Assembly (NCBI RefSeq): GCF_008727815.1
Contig: NZ_CP044230.1
Span: forward strand, 103,501 to 167,500
From: Streptococcus sp. LPB0220
GTDB taxonomy: Bacteria > Bacillota > Bacilli > Lactobacillales > Streptococcaceae
Direction of reading: 5' to 3'
DNA length: 64,000 nucleotides
Positions 44,791 to 55,900 of this stretch are shown piece by piece. Below the pieces are notes generated by a model. It saw only the letters and a program-made list of their open reading frames with translations, searched no databases and was not told the DNA's origin. Within the stretch, counting starts at the first letter, position 1. Each line of letters begins with the position of its first letter. The translations under genes and the position numbers were made by a program.

Positions 44791-44807
44791 ACGAAAAGGA
44801 GAAAAAG

Positions 44808-45116
44808 ATGGCAAACAAAAAAATCCGCATCCGTTTGAAAGCGTACGAACACCGTACACTCGACACAGCGGCTGCAAAAATCGTAGAATCAGCTACTCGT
44901 ACAGGTGCACAAGTTGCGGGTCCAATCCCACTTCCAACTGAGCGTAGCCTCTACACAATCATTCGTGCGACTCACAAATACAAAGATTCTCGCGAACAAT
45001 TCGAAATGCGTACACACAAACGTTTGATCGACATCATCAACCCAACTCAAAAAACAGTTGACGCTTTGATGAAATTGGATCTTCCAAGTGGTGTAAACGT
45101 AGAAATCAAACTTTAA
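44808..45116 (+). CDS. rpsJ: 30S ribosomal protein S10
   Basis: 102 aa, full length, starts [20 protein letters not shown]. First gene of the superoperon; SD aaaggag. It also belongs to the NusB-S10 antitermination complex. Confidence 0.98.
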   Translation: MANKKIRIRLKAYEHRTLDTAAAKIVESATRTGAQVAGPIPLPTERSLYTIIRATHKYKDSREQFEMRTHKRLIDIINPTQKTVDALMKLDLPSGVNVEIKL

Positions 45117-45197
45117 TTTAAAGCTTGATCCAGAGCATAAAAAACGCTCGTTAAAAACTTTTTGAATAAAAAACTATAGAAAAGGAACTATTTTCTC

Positions 45198-45824
45198 ATG
45201 ACAAAAGGAATCTTAGGGAAAAAAGTGGGAATGACTCAAATCTTCACTGAAGCTGGCGAATTGATCCCTGTAACAGTTATCGAAGCAACTCCAAACGTTG
45301 TTCTTCAAGTTAAAACTGTTGAAACAGATGGTTACAACGCTATCCAAGTTGGTTTCGATGACAAACGCGAAGTATTGAGCAACAAACCTGCTAAAGGACA
45401 TGTAGCAAAAGCTAACACGGCTCCTAAGCGCTTCATTCGTGAATTCAAAAACGTTGAAGGCTTGGAAGTTGGTGCTGAAATCACAGTTGACACTTTCGAA
45501 GCTGGAGACATTGTTGATGTAACTGGTACTTCTAAAGGTAAAGGTTTCCAAGGTGTTATCAAACGCCACGGACAATCACGTGGACCAATGGCTCACGGTT
45601 CTCGTTACCACCGTCGTCCAGGTTCTATGGGACCTGTTGCACCTAACCGCGTATTCAAAGGTAAAAACCTTGCAGGACGTATGGGTGGCGATCGTGTAAC
45701 AATTCAAAACCTTGAAGTTGTACAAGTTGTTCCAGAAAAGAACGTTATCCTTATCAAAGGTAACGTACCAGGTGCTAAGAAATCTCTTATCACTATCAAG
45801 TCAGCAGTTAAAGCTGGTAAATAA
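45198..45824 (+). CDS. rplC: 50S ribosomal protein L3
   Basis: 208 aa, [16 protein letters not shown] start and the basic [12 protein letters not shown] loop. The 81-bp gap after rpsJ holds no clear gene. Confidence 0.98.
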   Translation: MTKGILGKKVGMTQIFTEAGELIPVTVIEATPNVVLQVKTVETDGYNAIQVGFDDKREVLSNKPAKGHVAKANTAPKRFIREFKNVEGLEVGAEITVDTFEAGDIVDVTGTSKGKGFQGVIKRHGQSRGPMAHGSRYHRRPGSMGPVAPNRVFKGKNLAGRMGGDRVTIQNLEVVQVVPEKNVILIKGNVPGAKKSLITIKSAVKAGK

Positions 45825-45848
45825 TAAGGAAAGGGGAATACAGTCAAA

Positions 45849-46472
45849 ATGGCAAATGTAACATTATTCGACCAAACTGGTAAACAAGCGGGCGAAGTTG
45901 TTCTTAACGATGCGATCTTTGGTATCGAACCAAACCAAGCAGTTGTATTTGATGTGATCATCAGCCAACGTGCTAGCCTTCGTCAAGGAACTCACGCAGT
46001 TAAAAACCGTTCAGCCGTTTCAGGTGGCGGACGCAAACCATGGCGTCAAAAAGGAACTGGACGTGCTCGTCAAGGTTCTATCCGCTCTCCACAATGGCGT
46101 GGTGGTGGAATTGTCTTCGGACCAACTCCACGTAGCTATGCGTACAAACTTCCTCAAAAAGTTCGTCGCCTTGCACTTAAATCTGTTTACTCAGAAAAAG
46201 TTGCTGAAAACAAATTTGTAGCCGTTGATTCTCTTGAATTTACAGCTCCAAAAACTGCTGAATTTGCAAAAGTTCTTGCAGCTTTGAGCATCGATTCTAA
46301 AGTCCTTGTTATTCTTGAAGAAGGAAACGAATTCGCAGCTCTTTCAGCTCGTAACCTTCCAAACGTGAAAGTTGCGACTGCTACAACTGCAAGTGTTCTT
46401 GACATCGCAAATAGTGACAAACTTCTTGTTACTCAAGCAGCTATCTCTAAAATCGAGGAGGTTCTTGCATAA
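45849..46472 (+). CDS. rplD: 50S ribosomal protein L4
   Basis: 207 aa, with the [21 protein letters not shown] exit-tunnel loop. Stop overlaps the rplW start by 1 bp (TAATG). Possible autoregulator of the operon. Confidence 0.98.
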   Translation: MANVTLFDQTGKQAGEVVLNDAIFGIEPNQAVVFDVIISQRASLRQGTHAVKNRSAVSGGGRKPWRQKGTGRARQGSIRSPQWRGGGIVFGPTPRSYAYKLPQKVRRLALKSVYSEKVAENKFVAVDSLEFTAPKTAEFAKVLAALSIDSKVLVILEEGNEFAALSARNLPNVKVATATTASVLDIANSDKLLVTQAAISKIEEVLA

Positions 46473-46768
46473 TGAATTTGTATGATGTTATCAAAAAACC
46501 TGTTATCACTGAAAAGTCAATGGCTCAACTTGAGGCAGGCAAATATGTATTCGAAGTTGACACTCGCGCTCACAAACTTTTGATCAAACAAGCTGTTGAA
46601 GCTGCGTTTGAAGGTGTAAAAGTTGCGAATGTGAACACTGTAAACGTAAAACCTAAAGCAAAACGCGTTGGACGTTACACTGGTTTTACTTCAAAAACTA
46701 AAAAAGCTATCATCACGCTTGCAGCTGATTCTAAAGCAATCGAGTTGTTTGCTACTGAAGCTGAATAA
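46472..46768 (+). CDS. rplW: 50S ribosomal protein L23
   Basis: 98 aa, [17 protein letters not shown]. Near the exit tunnel, docking site for SRP and trigger factor. Confidence 0.98.
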   Translation: MNLYDVIKKPVITEKSMAQLEAGKYVFEVDTRAHKLLIKQAVEAAFEGVKVANVNTVNVKPKAKRVGRYTGFTSKTKKAIITLAADSKAIELFATEAE

Positions 46769-46785
46769 TCTAAGGAGGAAATATC

Positions 46786-47619
46786 GTGGGAATTCGTGTT
46801 TATAAACCAACAACAAACGGTCGCCGTAATATGACTTCTTTGGATTTCGCTGAAATCACAACAAACACACCTGAGAAAACTTTGCTTGTTTCTCTTAAAA
46901 ACAAAGCAGGTCGTAACAACAACGGTCGTATCACTGTTCGTCACCAAGGTGGTGGACACAAACGTCATTACCGTTTGATCGATTTCAAACGTAACAAAGA
47001 TGGAGTTGAAGCAGTCGTTAAAACGATCGAATACGATCCAAACCGCTCAGCTAACATCGCGCTTGTACACTACACTGACGGTGTGAAAGCTTACATCATC
47101 GCCCCTAAAGGTCTTGAAGTAGGTCAACGCATCGTATCAGGACCAGAAGCAGATATCAAAGTCGGAAACGCTCTTCCACTTGCTAACATCCCAGTTGGTA
47201 CTTTGATCCACAACATCGAATTGAAACCTGGTAAAGGTGGAGAATTGGTACGTGCTGCTGGAGCTTCTGCTCAAGTATTGGGTTCTGAAGGTAAATATGT
47301 ACTTGTTCGTCTTCAATCAGGCGAAGTTCGTATGATTCTTGGAACTTGCCGTGCTACAGTTGGTGTTGTTGGAAACGAACAACATGGACTTGTCAACCTT
47401 GGTAAAGCGGGACGTAACCGCTGGAAAGGTGTTCGCCCTACAGTTCGTGGTTCTGTAATGAACCCGAATGATCACCCACACGGTGGTGGTGAAGGTAAAG
47501 CACCAGTTGGACGTAAAGCGCCATCTACTCCTTGGGGTAAACCTGCGCTTGGTCTTAAAACTCGTAACAAGAAAGCGAAATCTGACAAACTTATCGTTCG
47601 TCGTCGCAACCAAAAATAA
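46786..47619 (+). CDS. rplB: 50S ribosomal protein L2
   Basis: 277 aa; GTG start with strong aaggagga SD. C-terminal [17 protein letters not shown] motif near the peptidyl transferase centre. Confidence 0.98.
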   Translation: MGIRVYKPTTNGRRNMTSLDFAEITTNTPEKTLLVSLKNKAGRNNNGRITVRHQGGGHKRHYRLIDFKRNKDGVEAVVKTIEYDPNRSANIALVHYTDGVKAYIIAPKGLEVGQRIVSGPEADIKVGNALPLANIPVGTLIHNIELKPGKGGELVRAAGASAQVLGSEGKYVLVRLQSGEVRMILGTCRATVGVVGNEQHGLVNLGKAGRNRWKGVRPTVRGSVMNPNDHPHGGGEGKAPVGRKAPSTPWGKPALGLKTRNKKAKSDKLIVRRRNQK

Positions 47620-47657
47620 TCATAAGCAACTAGCTTACACTTTCCGCCAGCTCGGTA

Positions 47658-47674
47658 GCGCTGCATAGCAGCGC
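47658..47674 (+). other. Hairpin in the rplB-rpsS spacer
   Basis: GCGCTGC, loop ATA, GCAGCGC in a 96-bp spacer. No T-run, so not a terminator. Confidence 0.6.
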
Positions 47675-47715
47675 AAGCCGCTGTGGTACTAAATTTTAAA
47701 GGAGAAAATTACAAA

Positions 47716-47997
47716 ATGGGACGTAGTCTTAAAAAAGGACCTTTCGTCGATGAGCATTTGATGAAAAAAGTTGAAGCTCAAGCAAACGACGAAAAGAAAA
47801 AAGTAATTAAAACTTGGTCACGTCGTTCAACGATCTTCCCAAGTTTCATCGGATACACTATCGCAGTTTATGATGGACGTAAACATGTACCTGTTTACAT
47901 CCAAGAAGACATGGTAGGTCACAAGCTTGGTGAATTTGCACCAACTCGTACTTACAAAGGTCACGCGGCAGACGACAAGAAGACACGTAGAAAATAA
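47716..47997 (+). CDS. rpsS: 30S ribosomal protein S19
   Basis: 93 aa from [15 protein letters not shown] at 47716 (SD aaaggag); the longer frame from 47683 is not supported. Confidence 0.98.
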
Positions 47998-48008
47998 GGA
48001 GAACATAA

Positions 48009-48353
48009 ATGGCAGAAATTACTTCAGCTAAAGCAATGGCTCGTACAGTGCGTGTTTCACCTCGTAAATCACGTCTTGTTCTTGACAACATCCGTGGTAA
48101 AAGCGTAGCCGATGCCATCGCTATTTTGACATTCACACCAAACAAAGCTGCAGGGATCATCCTTAAAGTGTTGAACTCAGCAGTAGCAAACGCTGAAAAC
48201 AACTTTGGTTTGGAAAAAGCTAACTTGGTAGTATCTGAAGCATTCGCAAACGAAGGACCAACAATGAAACGTTTCCGTCCACGTGCGAAAGGTTCAGCTT
48301 CACCAATCAACAAACGTACAGCTCACATCACAGTAGCTGTTGCAGAAAAATAA
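48009..48353 (+). CDS. rplV: 50S ribosomal protein L22
   Basis: 114 aa, complete, with the basic beta-hairpin [16 protein letters not shown] that lines the exit tunnel. SD aaggag. Confidence 0.98.
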   Translation: MAEITSAKAMARTVRVSPRKSRLVLDNIRGKSVADAIAILTFTPNKAAGIILKVLNSAVANAENNFGLEKANLVVSEAFANEGPTMKRFRPRAKGSASPINKRTAHITVAVAEK

Positions 48354-48365
48354 GGAGGTAAACTC

Positions 48366-49019
48366 GTGGGTCAAAAAGTACATCCAATTGGTATGCGTGT
48401 TGGTATCATCCGTGATTGGGATGCCAAATGGTATGCTGAAAAAGAATACGCGGATTACCTTCATGAAGATCTTGCAATCCGTAAATTCATTCAAAAAGAA
48501 TTGGCTGACGCAGCCGTTTCAACTATTGAAATCGAACGCGCAGTAAACAAAGTTAACGTTTCTCTTCACACTGCAAAACCAGGTATGGTTATCGGTAAAG
48601 GTGGAGCAAACGTTGATGCACTTCGTGCAGCTCTTAACAAATTGACTGGTAAACAAGTACACATCAACATCATTGAGATCAAACGTCCTGACTTGGATGC
48701 TCACCTTGTTGGTGAAGGAATCGCTCGTCAATTGGAACAACGTGTTGCTTTCCGTCGTGCACAAAAACAAGCGATCCAACGTGCTATGCGTGCTGGAGCT
48801 AAAGGAATCAAAACTCAAGTATCAGGTCGTTTGAACGGTGCAGATATTGCCCGTGCAGAAGGATACTCTGAAGGAACTGTTCCACTCCACACACTTCGCG
48901 CTGATATCGATTACGCTTGGGAAGAAGCAGACACTACTTACGGTAAACTTGGTGTTAAAGTATGGATCTACCGTGGTGAAGTTCTTCCAGCTCGTAAAGA
49001 CGCTAAAGGAGGTAAATAA
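48366..49019 (+). CDS. rpsC: 30S ribosomal protein S3
   Basis: 217 aa, GTG start with aaggaggt. KH domain with [11 protein letters not shown]. Helicase part of the mRNA entry channel. Confidence 0.98.
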   Translation: MGQKVHPIGMRVGIIRDWDAKWYAEKEYADYLHEDLAIRKFIQKELADAAVSTIEIERAVNKVNVSLHTAKPGMVIGKGGANVDALRAALNKLTGKQVHINIIEIKRPDLDAHLVGEGIARQLEQRVAFRRAQKQAIQRAMRAGAKGIKTQVSGRLNGADIARAEGYSEGTVPLHTLRADIDYAWEEADTTYGKLGVKVWIYRGEVLPARKDAKGGK

Positions 49020-49022
49020 CCA

Positions 49023-49436
49023 ATGTTAGTACCTAAACGTGTAAAACACCGTCGCGAATTCCGTGGTAAAATGCGCGGTGAAGCAAAAGGTGGAAAAGAA
49101 GTAGCATTCGGTGAATACGGTCTTCAAGCTACAACCAGCCACTGGATCACAAACCGTCAAATCGAAGCTGCTCGTATCGCCATGACTCGTTACATGAAAC
49201 GTGGTGGTAAAGTTTGGATTAAGATTTTCCCACACAAATCATACACCGCTAAAGCTATCGGGGTACGTATGGGATCTGGTAAAGGGGCTCCTGAAGGTTG
49301 GGTAGCACCAGTTAAACGTGGTAAAGTGATGTTCGAAATCGCTGGTGTATCTGAAGAGATCGCACGCGAAGCGCTTCGTCTTGCTAGCCACAAATTGCCA
49401 GTTAAAACTAAATTTGTGAAACGTGAAGCAGAATAA
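49023..49436 (+). CDS. rplP: 50S ribosomal protein L16
   Basis: 137 aa, [17 protein letters not shown], complete. Only 3 bp after rpsC; the SD is inside rpsC. Confidence 0.98.
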   Translation: MLVPKRVKHRREFRGKMRGEAKGGKEVAFGEYGLQATTSHWITNRQIEAARIAMTRYMKRGGKVWIKIFPHKSYTAKAIGVRMGSGKGAPEGWVAPVKRGKVMFEIAGVSEEIAREALRLASHKLPVKTKFVKREAE

Positions 49437-49445
49437 GGAGAGGTC

Positions 49446-49652
49446 ATGAAACTTACAGAAGTAAAAGAATTTGTTAAAGAACTTCGTGGTCTTTCTCAAG
49501 AAGAACTCGCGAAGCGTGAAAATGAATTGAAGAAAGAATTGTTTGAACTTCGTTTCCAAGCAGCCGCTGGTCAATTGGAACAAACTGGACGTTTGAAAGA
49601 AGTGAAAAAACAAATCGCTAGCATCAAAACTGTTCAATCAGAAGCTAAATAA
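49446..49652 (+). CDS. rpmC: 50S ribosomal protein L29
   Basis: 68 aa helical protein, [22 protein letters not shown] aaggaga. Confidence 0.97.
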   Translation: MKLTEVKEFVKELRGLSQEELAKRENELKKELFELRFQAAAGQLEQTGRLKEVKKQIASIKTVQSEAK

Positions 49653-49675
49653 TAGACTAGGGAAGGAGAATTTCA

Positions 49676-49936
49676 ATGGAACGCAATAATCGTAAAGTTC
49701 TTGTTGGACGCGTTGTGTCTGACAAAATGGACAAAACAATCACAGTTGTAGTTGAAACTAAACGTAACCACCCAGTCTATGGTAAACGTATCAACTATTC
49801 TAAAAAATACAAAGCTCATGATGAAAACAATGTTGCTAAAGAAGGCGATATCGTTCGTATCATGGAAACTCGTCCGCTTTCAGCTACAAAACGCTTCCGT
49901 CTTGTAGAAGTCGTTGAAAAAGCGGTCATCATCTAA
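49676..49936 (+). CDS. rpsQ: 30S ribosomal protein S17
   Basis: 86 aa, [23 protein letters not shown]-fold start. SD aaggag. Confidence 0.98.
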   Translation: MERNNRKVLVGRVVSDKMDKTITVVVETKRNHPVYGKRINYSKKYKAHDENNVAKEGDIVRIMETRPLSATKRFRLVEVVEKAVII

Positions 49937-49961
49937 TCATACCTGAAAGGAGAAAACGTAA

Positions 49962-50330
49962 ATGATTCAAACAGAAACTCGTTTGAAAGTCGCTGACAAC
50001 AGTGGCGCACGCGAAATCTTGACAATCAAAGTTCTTGGTGGTTCAAAACGTAAATTCGCGAGCATCGGTGATGTAATCGTTGCATCTGTAAAACAAGCTA
50101 CTCCTGGTGGTGCGGTTAAGAAAGGTGACGTTGTAAAAGCTGTTATCGTTCGTACTAAATCAGGTGCTCGTCGTAAAGATGGTTCGTACATCAAGTTCGA
50201 CGAAAATGCAGCAGTGATCATCCGTGACGACAAAACTCCTCGCGGAACTCGTATCTTTGGCCCAGTTGCACGTGAATTGCGTGACGGTGGATTCATGAAG
50301 ATCGTATCACTTGCTCCAGAAGTACTTTAA
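49962..50330 (+). CDS. rplN: 50S ribosomal protein L14
   Basis: 122 aa, [19 protein letters not shown], complete. First gene of the spc part. Confidence 0.98.
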   Translation: MIQTETRLKVADNSGAREILTIKVLGGSKRKFASIGDVIVASVKQATPGGAVKKGDVVKAVIVRTKSGARRKDGSYIKFDENAAVIIRDDKTPRGTRIFGPVARELRDGGFMKIVSLAPEVL

Positions 50331-50352
50331 TCAATCAAAAACAAACACAGTC

Positions 50353-50381
50353 CCCTGGCTCAGCCAGGGTGCCCATCGGGC
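50353..50381 (+). other. Hairpins in the rplN-rplX spacer
   Basis: CCCTGGC/GCCAGGG (50353-50369), then GCCC-ATC-GGGC (50371-50381). GC-rich, with no T-run. Probably structural or processing elements. Confidence 0.55.
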
Positions 50382-50403
50382 GTAAGAATAAAAGGAGAAT
50401 AAA

Positions 50404-50709
50404 ATGTTTGTAAAAAAAGGCGACAAAGTTCGCGTTATCGCTGGTAAAGACAAAGGCGTAGAAGCTGTTGTTCTTACTGCTCTTCCAAAAGTAAATAAAG
50501 TTGTTGTAGAAGGTGTAAACATCATCAAGAAACACCAACGTCCAAATAACGAAAACCCTCAAGGTGCAATCGTTGAAAAAGAAGCTCCAATCCATGCTTC
50601 TAACGTTCAAGTTTTGGACAAAAACGGTGTTGCTGGACGTGTTGGCTACAAATTTGTAGACGGCAAAAAAGTTCGCTACAACAAAAAATCAGGCGAAGTG
50701 CTTGACTAA
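50404..50709 (+). CDS. rplX: 50S ribosomal protein L24
   Basis: 101 aa, KOW motif near the start ([19 protein letters not shown]). SD aaaggag. Confidence 0.98.
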   Translation: MFVKKGDKVRVIAGKDKGVEAVVLTALPKVNKVVVEGVNIIKKHQRPNNENPQGAIVEKEAPIHASNVQVLDKNGVAGRVGYKFVDGKKVRYNKKSGEVLD

Positions 50710-50732
50710 TCACGAAGGAAAGGAGAAGTATA

Positions 50733-51275
50733 ATGGCTAATCGTTTAAAAGAAAAATACCTTAATGAAGTAGTACCATCATTGACTGAACAGTTCAACTA
50801 TTCATCAGTTATGGCTGTGCCAAAAGTTGATAAAATCGTTTTGAACATGGGTGTTGGTGATGCAGTATCAAATGCTAAAAACCTTGAAAAAGCTGCTGAA
50901 GAGCTTGCTTTGATCTCAGGTCAAAAACCATTGATCACTAAGGCTAAAAAATCAATCGCCGGCTTCCGTCTTCGTGAAGGTGTTGCGATCGGTGCAAAAG
51001 TTACCCTTCGTGGTGAACGTATGTACGAATTCTTAGATAAATTGGTAACAGTTTCACTTCCACGTGTACGTGACTTCCATGGTGTTCCAACAAAATCATT
51101 TGATGGACGCGGAAACTACACACTTGGTGTGAAAGAACAATTGATCTTCCCAGAAATCAACTTTGATGATGTTGATAAAACTCGTGGTTTGGATATCGTA
51201 ATCGTAACTACAGCGAACACAGACGAAGAATCACGTGCATTGCTTACTGGCCTCGGTATGCCGTTTGCAAAATAA
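50733..51275 (+). CDS. rplE: 50S ribosomal protein L5
   Basis: 180 aa, binds 5S r[15 protein letters not shown] and [17 protein letters not shown] motifs. Complete. Confidence 0.98.
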   Translation: MANRLKEKYLNEVVPSLTEQFNYSSVMAVPKVDKIVLNMGVGDAVSNAKNLEKAAEELALISGQKPLITKAKKSIAGFRLREGVAIGAKVTLRGERMYEFLDKLVTVSLPRVRDFHGVPTKSFDGRGNYTLGVKEQLIFPEINFDDVDKTRGLDIVIVTTANTDEESRALLTGLGMPFAK

Positions 51276-51292
51276 TATAGGAGGTAAAACTA

Positions 51293-51478
51293 ATGGCTAA
51301 AAAATCAATGATTGCTAAGAACAAACGCCCAGCGAAGTTCTCTACTCAAGCATACACTCGCTGTGAACGTTGTGGACGTCCACACTCAGTTTACCGCAAG
51401 TTTAAACTTTGCCGTGTTTGCTTCCGTGAATTGGCATACAAAGGTCAAATCCCAGGTGTCACAAAAGCATCTTGGTAA
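51293..51478 (+). CDS. rpsN: 30S ribosomal protein S14, zinc form
   Basis: 61 aa with two pairs CERC and CRVC, the zinc-binding (type Z) form. SD aggaggt. Confidence 0.97.
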   Translation: MAKKSMIAKNKRPAKFSTQAYTRCERCGRPHSVYRKFKLCRVCFRELAYKGQIPGVTKASW

Positions 51479-51499
51479 TTCTATGATACAAAGAGCGTA

Positions 51500-51575
51500 A
51501 CAACCCCAGCAAAAATAGGAGATTTGGTGCAGGAGCGATGCTCCAAGACAAATCTATCTTTTTTGCCCAGGTTGT
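51500..51575 (+). other. Long RNA hairpin in the rpsN-rpsH spacer
   Basis: Nested stems ACAACC/GGTTGT, GCAAAAA/TTTTTGC, AGATTTG/CAAATCT and GGAGC/GCTCC make one 76-nt hairpin in a 211-bp spacer. In other bacteria S8 binds near this point of the spc operon to control it. It could be an S8 site, an attenuator or a processing site. The rest of the spacer has no gene. Confidence 0.6.
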
Positions 51576-51689
51576 AGCTCGTGTTCAAATGAGATTATCT
51601 TGTTTGAATGTATCAAAACTTTCTGAGCCTAGCTCAATCATTAACTAGCAAGTGCAACTTGCAAACTACTAGTAAGAGGAGAAATTATA

Positions 51690-52088
51690 ATGGTTATGAC
51701 TGACCCAATCGCAGACTTCCTTACACGTATTCGTAACGCTAACCAAGCAAAACACGAAGTACTTGAAGTACCTGCATCAAACATCAAAAAAGGGATTGCT
51801 GAAATCCTTAAACGCGAAGGTTTTGTAAAAAACGTTGAATTCATCGAAGATGACAAACAAGGCATCATCCGTGTATTCTTGAAATACGGACAAAACGGTG
51901 AAAAAGTTATCACAAACTTGAAACGTGTATCTAAACCAGGTTTGCGTGTTTACAAAAAACGTGAAGATCTTCCAAAAGTTCTTAACGGACTTGGAATTGC
52001 TATCCTTTCAACTTCTGAAGGTTTGCTTACTGATAAAGAGGCACGCCAAAAGAACGTTGGTGGAGAAGTTATCGCTTACGTTTGGTAA
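51690..52088 (+). CDS. rpsH: 30S ribosomal protein S8
   Basis: 132 aa, [19 protein letters not shown], complete. S8 is the autoregulator of the spc operon in E. coli. Confidence 0.98.
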   Translation: MVMTDPIADFLTRIRNANQAKHEVLEVPASNIKKGIAEILKREGFVKNVEFIEDDKQGIIRVFLKYGQNGEKVITNLKRVSKPGLRVYKKREDLPKVLNGLGIAILSTSEGLLTDKEARQKNVGGEVIAYVW

Positions 52089-52099
52089 TATTTAGCTCC

Positions 52100-52185
52100 C
52101 AATTTCGTTGTGACTCTTCGTTATTGTCTCTTGCCTAACCCAAAGTTATGTCTGCGAGACGATGCCTTGATTCACTTAGAAATTG
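52100..52185 (+). other. RNA hairpin in the rpsH-rplF spacer
   Basis: Outer stem CAATTTC/GAAATTG (52100-52106, 52179-52185) and inner stem ATTGTCTC/GAGACGAT (52123-52130, 52156-52163) with one G-U pair. A second small hairpin (TTTAAATC/GATTTAAA) lies at about 52203-52225. No gene in the 190-bp spacer. Confidence 0.55.
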
Positions 52186-52278
52186 AGACCTAAACATTAA
52201 CTTTTAAATCAAAAAAGATTTAAACCCCGTGAAAACTGGCCCGCAAAGGCCTGACAATTTAACAGGAGAATAGAAAAC

Positions 52279-52815
52279 ATGTCACGTATTGGTAATAAAG
52301 TTATCGTGTTGCCTGCTGGTGTTGAAATCACTAACAATGACAACGTTGTAACTGTAAAAGGACCTAAAGGAGAACTTACTCGTACGTTCTCAAAAGATAT
52401 TGAAATCCGTGTGGAAGGTACTGAAGTAACTCTTCACCGTCCAAACGATTCAAAAGAAATGAAAACAATCCACGGAACAACTCGTGCCCTTTTGAACAAC
52501 ATGGTTACTGGTGTATCAGAAGGATTCAAGAAAGAACTTGAAATGCGCGGGGTTGGATACCGTGCACAACTTCAAGGATCAAAACTTGTTTTGGCTGTTG
52601 GTAAATCACACCCAGATGAAGTTGAAGCTCCAGAAGGAATTACTTTTGAACTTCCAAACCCAACAACAATCGTTGTTAGCGGAATTTCAAAAGAAGTAGT
52701 TGGTCAAACAGCTGCTTATGTACGTAGCCTTCGTTCACCTGAACCATACAAAGGTAAAGGGATCCGTTATGTTGGTGAATACGTTCGCCGCAAAGAAGGT
52801 AAAACAGGTAAATAA
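52279..52815 (+). CDS. rplF: 50S ribosomal protein L6
   Basis: 178 aa, [17 protein letters not shown], two repeated domains. Complete. Confidence 0.98.
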   Translation: MSRIGNKVIVLPAGVEITNNDNVVTVKGPKGELTRTFSKDIEIRVEGTEVTLHRPNDSKEMKTIHGTTRALLNNMVTGVSEGFKKELEMRGVGYRAQLQGSKLVLAVGKSHPDEVEAPEGITFELPNPTTIVVSGISKEVVGQTAAYVRSLRSPEPYKGKGIRYVGEYVRRKEGKTGK

Positions 52816-52820
52816 TGTAG

Positions 52821-52841
52821 TTTGGTTGTTTTTCAACCAAC
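52821..52841 (+). other. Hairpin after rplF
   Basis: TTTGGTTG and CAACCAA with a T-rich loop. No following T-run; within the operon. Confidence 0.45.
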
Positions 52842-52898
52842 CTTCATCTTACCAACTCAGTGCTTAGCACATGATTTTAAAATTAAGAGGTGAAAATT

Positions 52899-53255
52899 GT
52901 GATTTCGAAACCAGATAAAAACAAAATCCGTCAAAAACGCCACCGTCGCGTTCGCGGAAAACTCTCTGGAACTGCTGATCGCCCACGTTTGAACGTATTC
53001 CGTTCTAATACAGGCATCTACGCTCAAGTGATTGATGACGTAGCGGGTGTAACGCTCGCAAGCGCTTCAACTCTTGACAAAGAAGTTTCAAAAGGAACTA
53101 AAACTGAACAAGCCGTTGTTGTCGGCAAACTTGTTGCTGAACGTGCAGTTGCTAAAGGTATTTCTGAAGTGGTGTTCGACCGCGGTGGATATCTATATCA
53201 CGGACGTGTTAAAGCTTTGGCTGATGCAGCTCGTGAAAACGGATTGAAATTCTAA
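52899..53255 (+). CDS. rplR: 50S ribosomal protein L18
   Basis: 118 aa from the GTG at 52899 ([20 protein letters not shown]); aagagg lies 8 bp before it, while the GTG at 52890 overlaps the SD. Confidence 0.96.
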   Translation: MISKPDKNKIRQKRHRRVRGKLSGTADRPRLNVFRSNTGIYAQVIDDVAGVTLASASTLDKEVSKGTKTEQAVVVGKLVAERAVAKGISEVVFDRGGYLYHGRVKALADAARENGLKF

Positions 53256-53272
53256 TAGGAGGACACTAGAAA

Positions 53273-53767
53273 ATGGCATTTAAAGATAATGCAGTTGAAC
53301 TTGAAGAACGCGTAGTTGCCATCAACCGTGTAACAAAAGTTGTTAAAGGTGGACGTCGTCTTCGTTTTGCAGCTCTTGTAGTTGTTGGTGACCGTAATGG
53401 CCGTGTTGGATTTGGTACTGGTAAAGCTCAAGAAGTTCCAGAAGCAATCCGTAAGGCTGTTGAAGATGCTAAGAAAAACTTGATCGAAGTTCCTATGGTT
53501 GGAACAACAATTCCACACGAAGTAACATCAGTATTTGGTGGAGCTCGTGTATTGTTGAAACCAGCTATCGAAGGGGCTGGGGTTGCTGCAGGTGGAGCAG
53601 TTCGTGCCGTTGTCGAATTGGCAGGTATTGCAGATGTTACATCTAAATCACTTGGATCAAACACTCCAATCAACATCGTTCGTGCAACTGTTAACGGTTT
53701 GGCACAATTGAAACGCGCTGATGAAGTTGCTGCCCTTCGTGGTATTTCAGTTTCTGACTTGGCTTAA
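53273..53767 (+). CDS. rpsE: 30S ribosomal protein S5
   Basis: 164 aa, [19 protein letters not shown] double-stranded RNA-binding part. Helps decoding accuracy; SD taggagga. Confidence 0.98.
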   Translation: MAFKDNAVELEERVVAINRVTKVVKGGRRLRFAALVVVGDRNGRVGFGTGKAQEVPEAIRKAVEDAKKNLIEVPMVGTTIPHEVTSVFGGARVLLKPAIEGAGVAAGGAVRAVVELAGIADVTSKSLGSNTPINIVRATVNGLAQLKRADEVAALRGISVSDLA

Positions 53768-53781
53768 GAAAGGAGATTCAA

Positions 53782-53964
53782 ATGGCTCAAATTAAAATTA
53801 CTTTGACTAAGTCTCCAATCGGACGCATCCCGTCACAACGTAAAACTGTTGTAGCACTTGGACTTGGCAAATTGAACAGCTCTGTTATTAAAGAAGATAA
53901 CCCAGCAGTACGTGGTATGATCACTGCTGTATCTCACTTGGTAACAGTTGAAGAAGTAAAATAA
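53782..53964 (+). CDS. rpmD: 50S ribosomal protein L30
   Basis: 60 aa, [20 protein letters not shown], complete. Confidence 0.98.
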   Translation: MAQIKITLTKSPIGRIPSQRKTVVALGLGKLNSSVIKEDNPAVRGMITAVSHLVTVEEVK

Positions 53965-53985
53965 TCTATTTAAAAATAGAAACAA

Positions 53986-54024
53986 AGTTTTCAGGGGTAT
54001 GAGAGGTTCTCATCCCCTAAAACT
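53986..54024 (+). other. RNA hairpin in the rpmD-rplO spacer
   Basis: AGTTTT-c-AGGGG-t-ATGAGA, loop GGT, TCTCATCCCCTAAAACT. A near-perfect 17-bp stem with two bulges, no T-run. No gene in the 146-bp spacer. Confidence 0.6.
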
Positions 54025-54110
54025 AAATATAAGTATAGGCGAGTTTGTAGTTAGGACACCTTTTCCTGATTACATGCGTTAGCAATTTACAAAAGAGGAG
54101 AAAATTAATA

Positions 54111-54551
54111 ATGAAACTTCATGAATTACAACCTGCTACAGGTTCACGTAAAGTCCGCAACCGTGTTGGTCGTGGTACTTCATCTGGTAATGGTAAAACT
54201 TCTGGCCGTGGTCAAAAAGGTCAAAAAGCTCGTAGCGGTGGCGGTGTACGTCTTGGTTTTGAAGGTGGACAAACTCCATTGTTCCGTCGTCTTCCAAAAC
54301 GTGGATTTACAAACATCAACGCTAAAGAATATGCTATTGTGAACCTTGATCAATTGAACGCCTTTGAAGATGGTGCTGAAGTAACTCCAGTAGTACTTGT
54401 AGAATCAGGAATTGTAAAAGCTGAAAAATCAGGTATCAAAATTCTTGGTAACGGAGAATTGACTAAGAAGTTGACTGTTAAAGCAGCTAAATTCTCTAAA
54501 TCAGCTGAAGAAGCTATCACTGCTAAAGGTGGTTCAGTTGAAGTCATCTAA
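54111..54551 (+). CDS. rplO: 50S ribosomal protein L15
   Basis: 146 aa, [14 protein letters not shown], basic Gly-rich N-terminal tail. SD gaggag. Confidence 0.98.
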   Translation: MKLHELQPATGSRKVRNRVGRGTSSGNGKTSGRGQKGQKARSGGGVRLGFEGGQTPLFRRLPKRGFTNINAKEYAIVNLDQLNAFEDGAEVTPVVLVESGIVKAEKSGIKILGNGELTKKLTVKAAKFSKSAEEAITAKGGSVEVI

Positions 54552-54563
54552 GTGAGGTGACCT

Positions 54564-55874
54564 ATGTTTTTTAAATTATTAAAAGATGCATTTAAGGTGA
54601 AACAAGTACGGTCGAAGATTTTATTTACGATCTTCATCATTCTTGTTTTCCGCATTGGGACCACGATTACAGTGCCTGGTGTAAATGCGAAAATTCTGAA
54701 CAACCTTCAAGATGTGTCCTTCTTGAACATGCTCAGTTTGGTTTCTGGGAATGCCATGAGGAACTTCTCAGTTTTCGCATTAGGGGTTAGCCCATACATC
54801 ACAGCTTCGATCGTCGTGCAACTTTTGCAAATGGATCTGTTACCTAAGTTTGTTGAATGGGGCAAACAAGGGGAAGTTGGTCGAAGAAAGCTTAACCAAG
54901 CAACACGCTATATTTCTTTGGTTCTAGCCTTTGTTCAATCCATCGGGATTACAGCAACCTTCCACACCTTGTCTCAGGCGAAATTAGTCGCAACTCCAAA
55001 TACCAAGACCTATCTATTAATCGGTGCGATTCTAACGACCGGTTCCATGATTGTGACTTGGCTTGGAGAACAAATCACAGATAAAGGCTACGGTAATGGT
55101 GTATCAATGATTATCTTTGCAGGGATTGTGTCATCGATTCCTGAGATGATTAAAGAAATCTATGAAAATGCATTTGTGAACGTTCGTTCTGGTCAAATGA
55201 CCAATTCCCTCATTTTTGTTGGGGTACTAATCCTTGCTGTCTTGGTTATTGTTTACTTTACAACCTTTGTAGAGCAAGCACAATACAAGATTCCAATCCA
55301 ATATACAAAGATTGCACAAGGAGCTCCATCAAGTTCTTACCTTCCTTTGAAAGTAAACCCAGCAGGAGTTATTCCTGTCATCTTCGCTAGTTCGATTACA
55401 GCAGCGCCTGCTGCAATTTTCCAAGTGATTAGCGCTATGGGTTACAATGCAGGATGGGTGAAAACAGCTCAAGCCATGTTGGCTACAAACACACCAACTG
55501 GTGTGGCAATGTATGCCTTATTGATCATTCTCTTCACCTTCTTCTACACGTTTGTTCAGATCAATCCTGAAAAAACGGCAGAAAACCTTCAAAAGAGTGG
55601 TGCCTATATCCCAGGCGTTCGCCCTGGTAAGGGGACAGAAGAGTTTATGTCTCGTTTGCTACGTCGTTTAGCAAGCGTCGGATCAGTATTCCTTGGCTTT
55701 ATTACCATCATTCCAATCCTAGCTCGAGATTTATTTGGTTTGACAGATGCAGTTGCTCTTGGAGGAACTAGTTTGTTAATCATTATTTCAACAGGTATTG
55801 AGGGAATGAAACAATTAGAAGGCTACTTATTAAAACGTAAGTATGTCGGATTTATGGACACAACAACAGAATAG
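54564..55874 (+). CDS. secY: Protein translocase subunit SecY
   Basis: 436 aa, ten membrane segments, with the plug/pore TTITVPGVNAKIL start and the basic cytoplasmic loop near RPGKGTEEFMSRLLRR. Forms the Sec channel. Usual place after rplO. Confidence 0.98.
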   Translation: MFFKLLKDAFKVKQVRSKILFTIFIILVFRIGTTITVPGVNAKILNNLQDVSFLNMLSLVSGNAMRNFSVFALGVSPYITASIVVQLLQMDLLPKFVEWGKQGEVGRRKLNQATRYISLVLAFVQSIGITATFHTLSQAKLVATPNTKTYLLIGAILTTGSMIVTWLGEQITDKGYGNGVSMIIFAGIVSSIPEMIKEIYENAFVNVRSGQMTNSLIFVGVLILAVLVIVYFTTFVEQAQYKIPIQYTKIAQGAPSSSYLPLKVNPAGVIPVIFASSITAAPAAIFQVISAMGYNAGWVKTAQAMLATNTPTGVAMYALLIILFTFFYTFVQINPEKTAENLQKSGAYIPGVRPGKGTEEFMSRLLRRLASVGSVFLGFITIIPILARDLFGLTDAVALGGTSLLIIISTGIEGMKQLEGYLLKRKYVGFMDTTTE

Positions 55875-55900
55875 AATAAGGTTGACTTTGTCAGCCTTCT

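Noticed and set aside
47858..48313. 151-aa antisense frame over rpsS and rplV
   Set aside because: Shadow of two ribosomal protein genes with strong codon bias.
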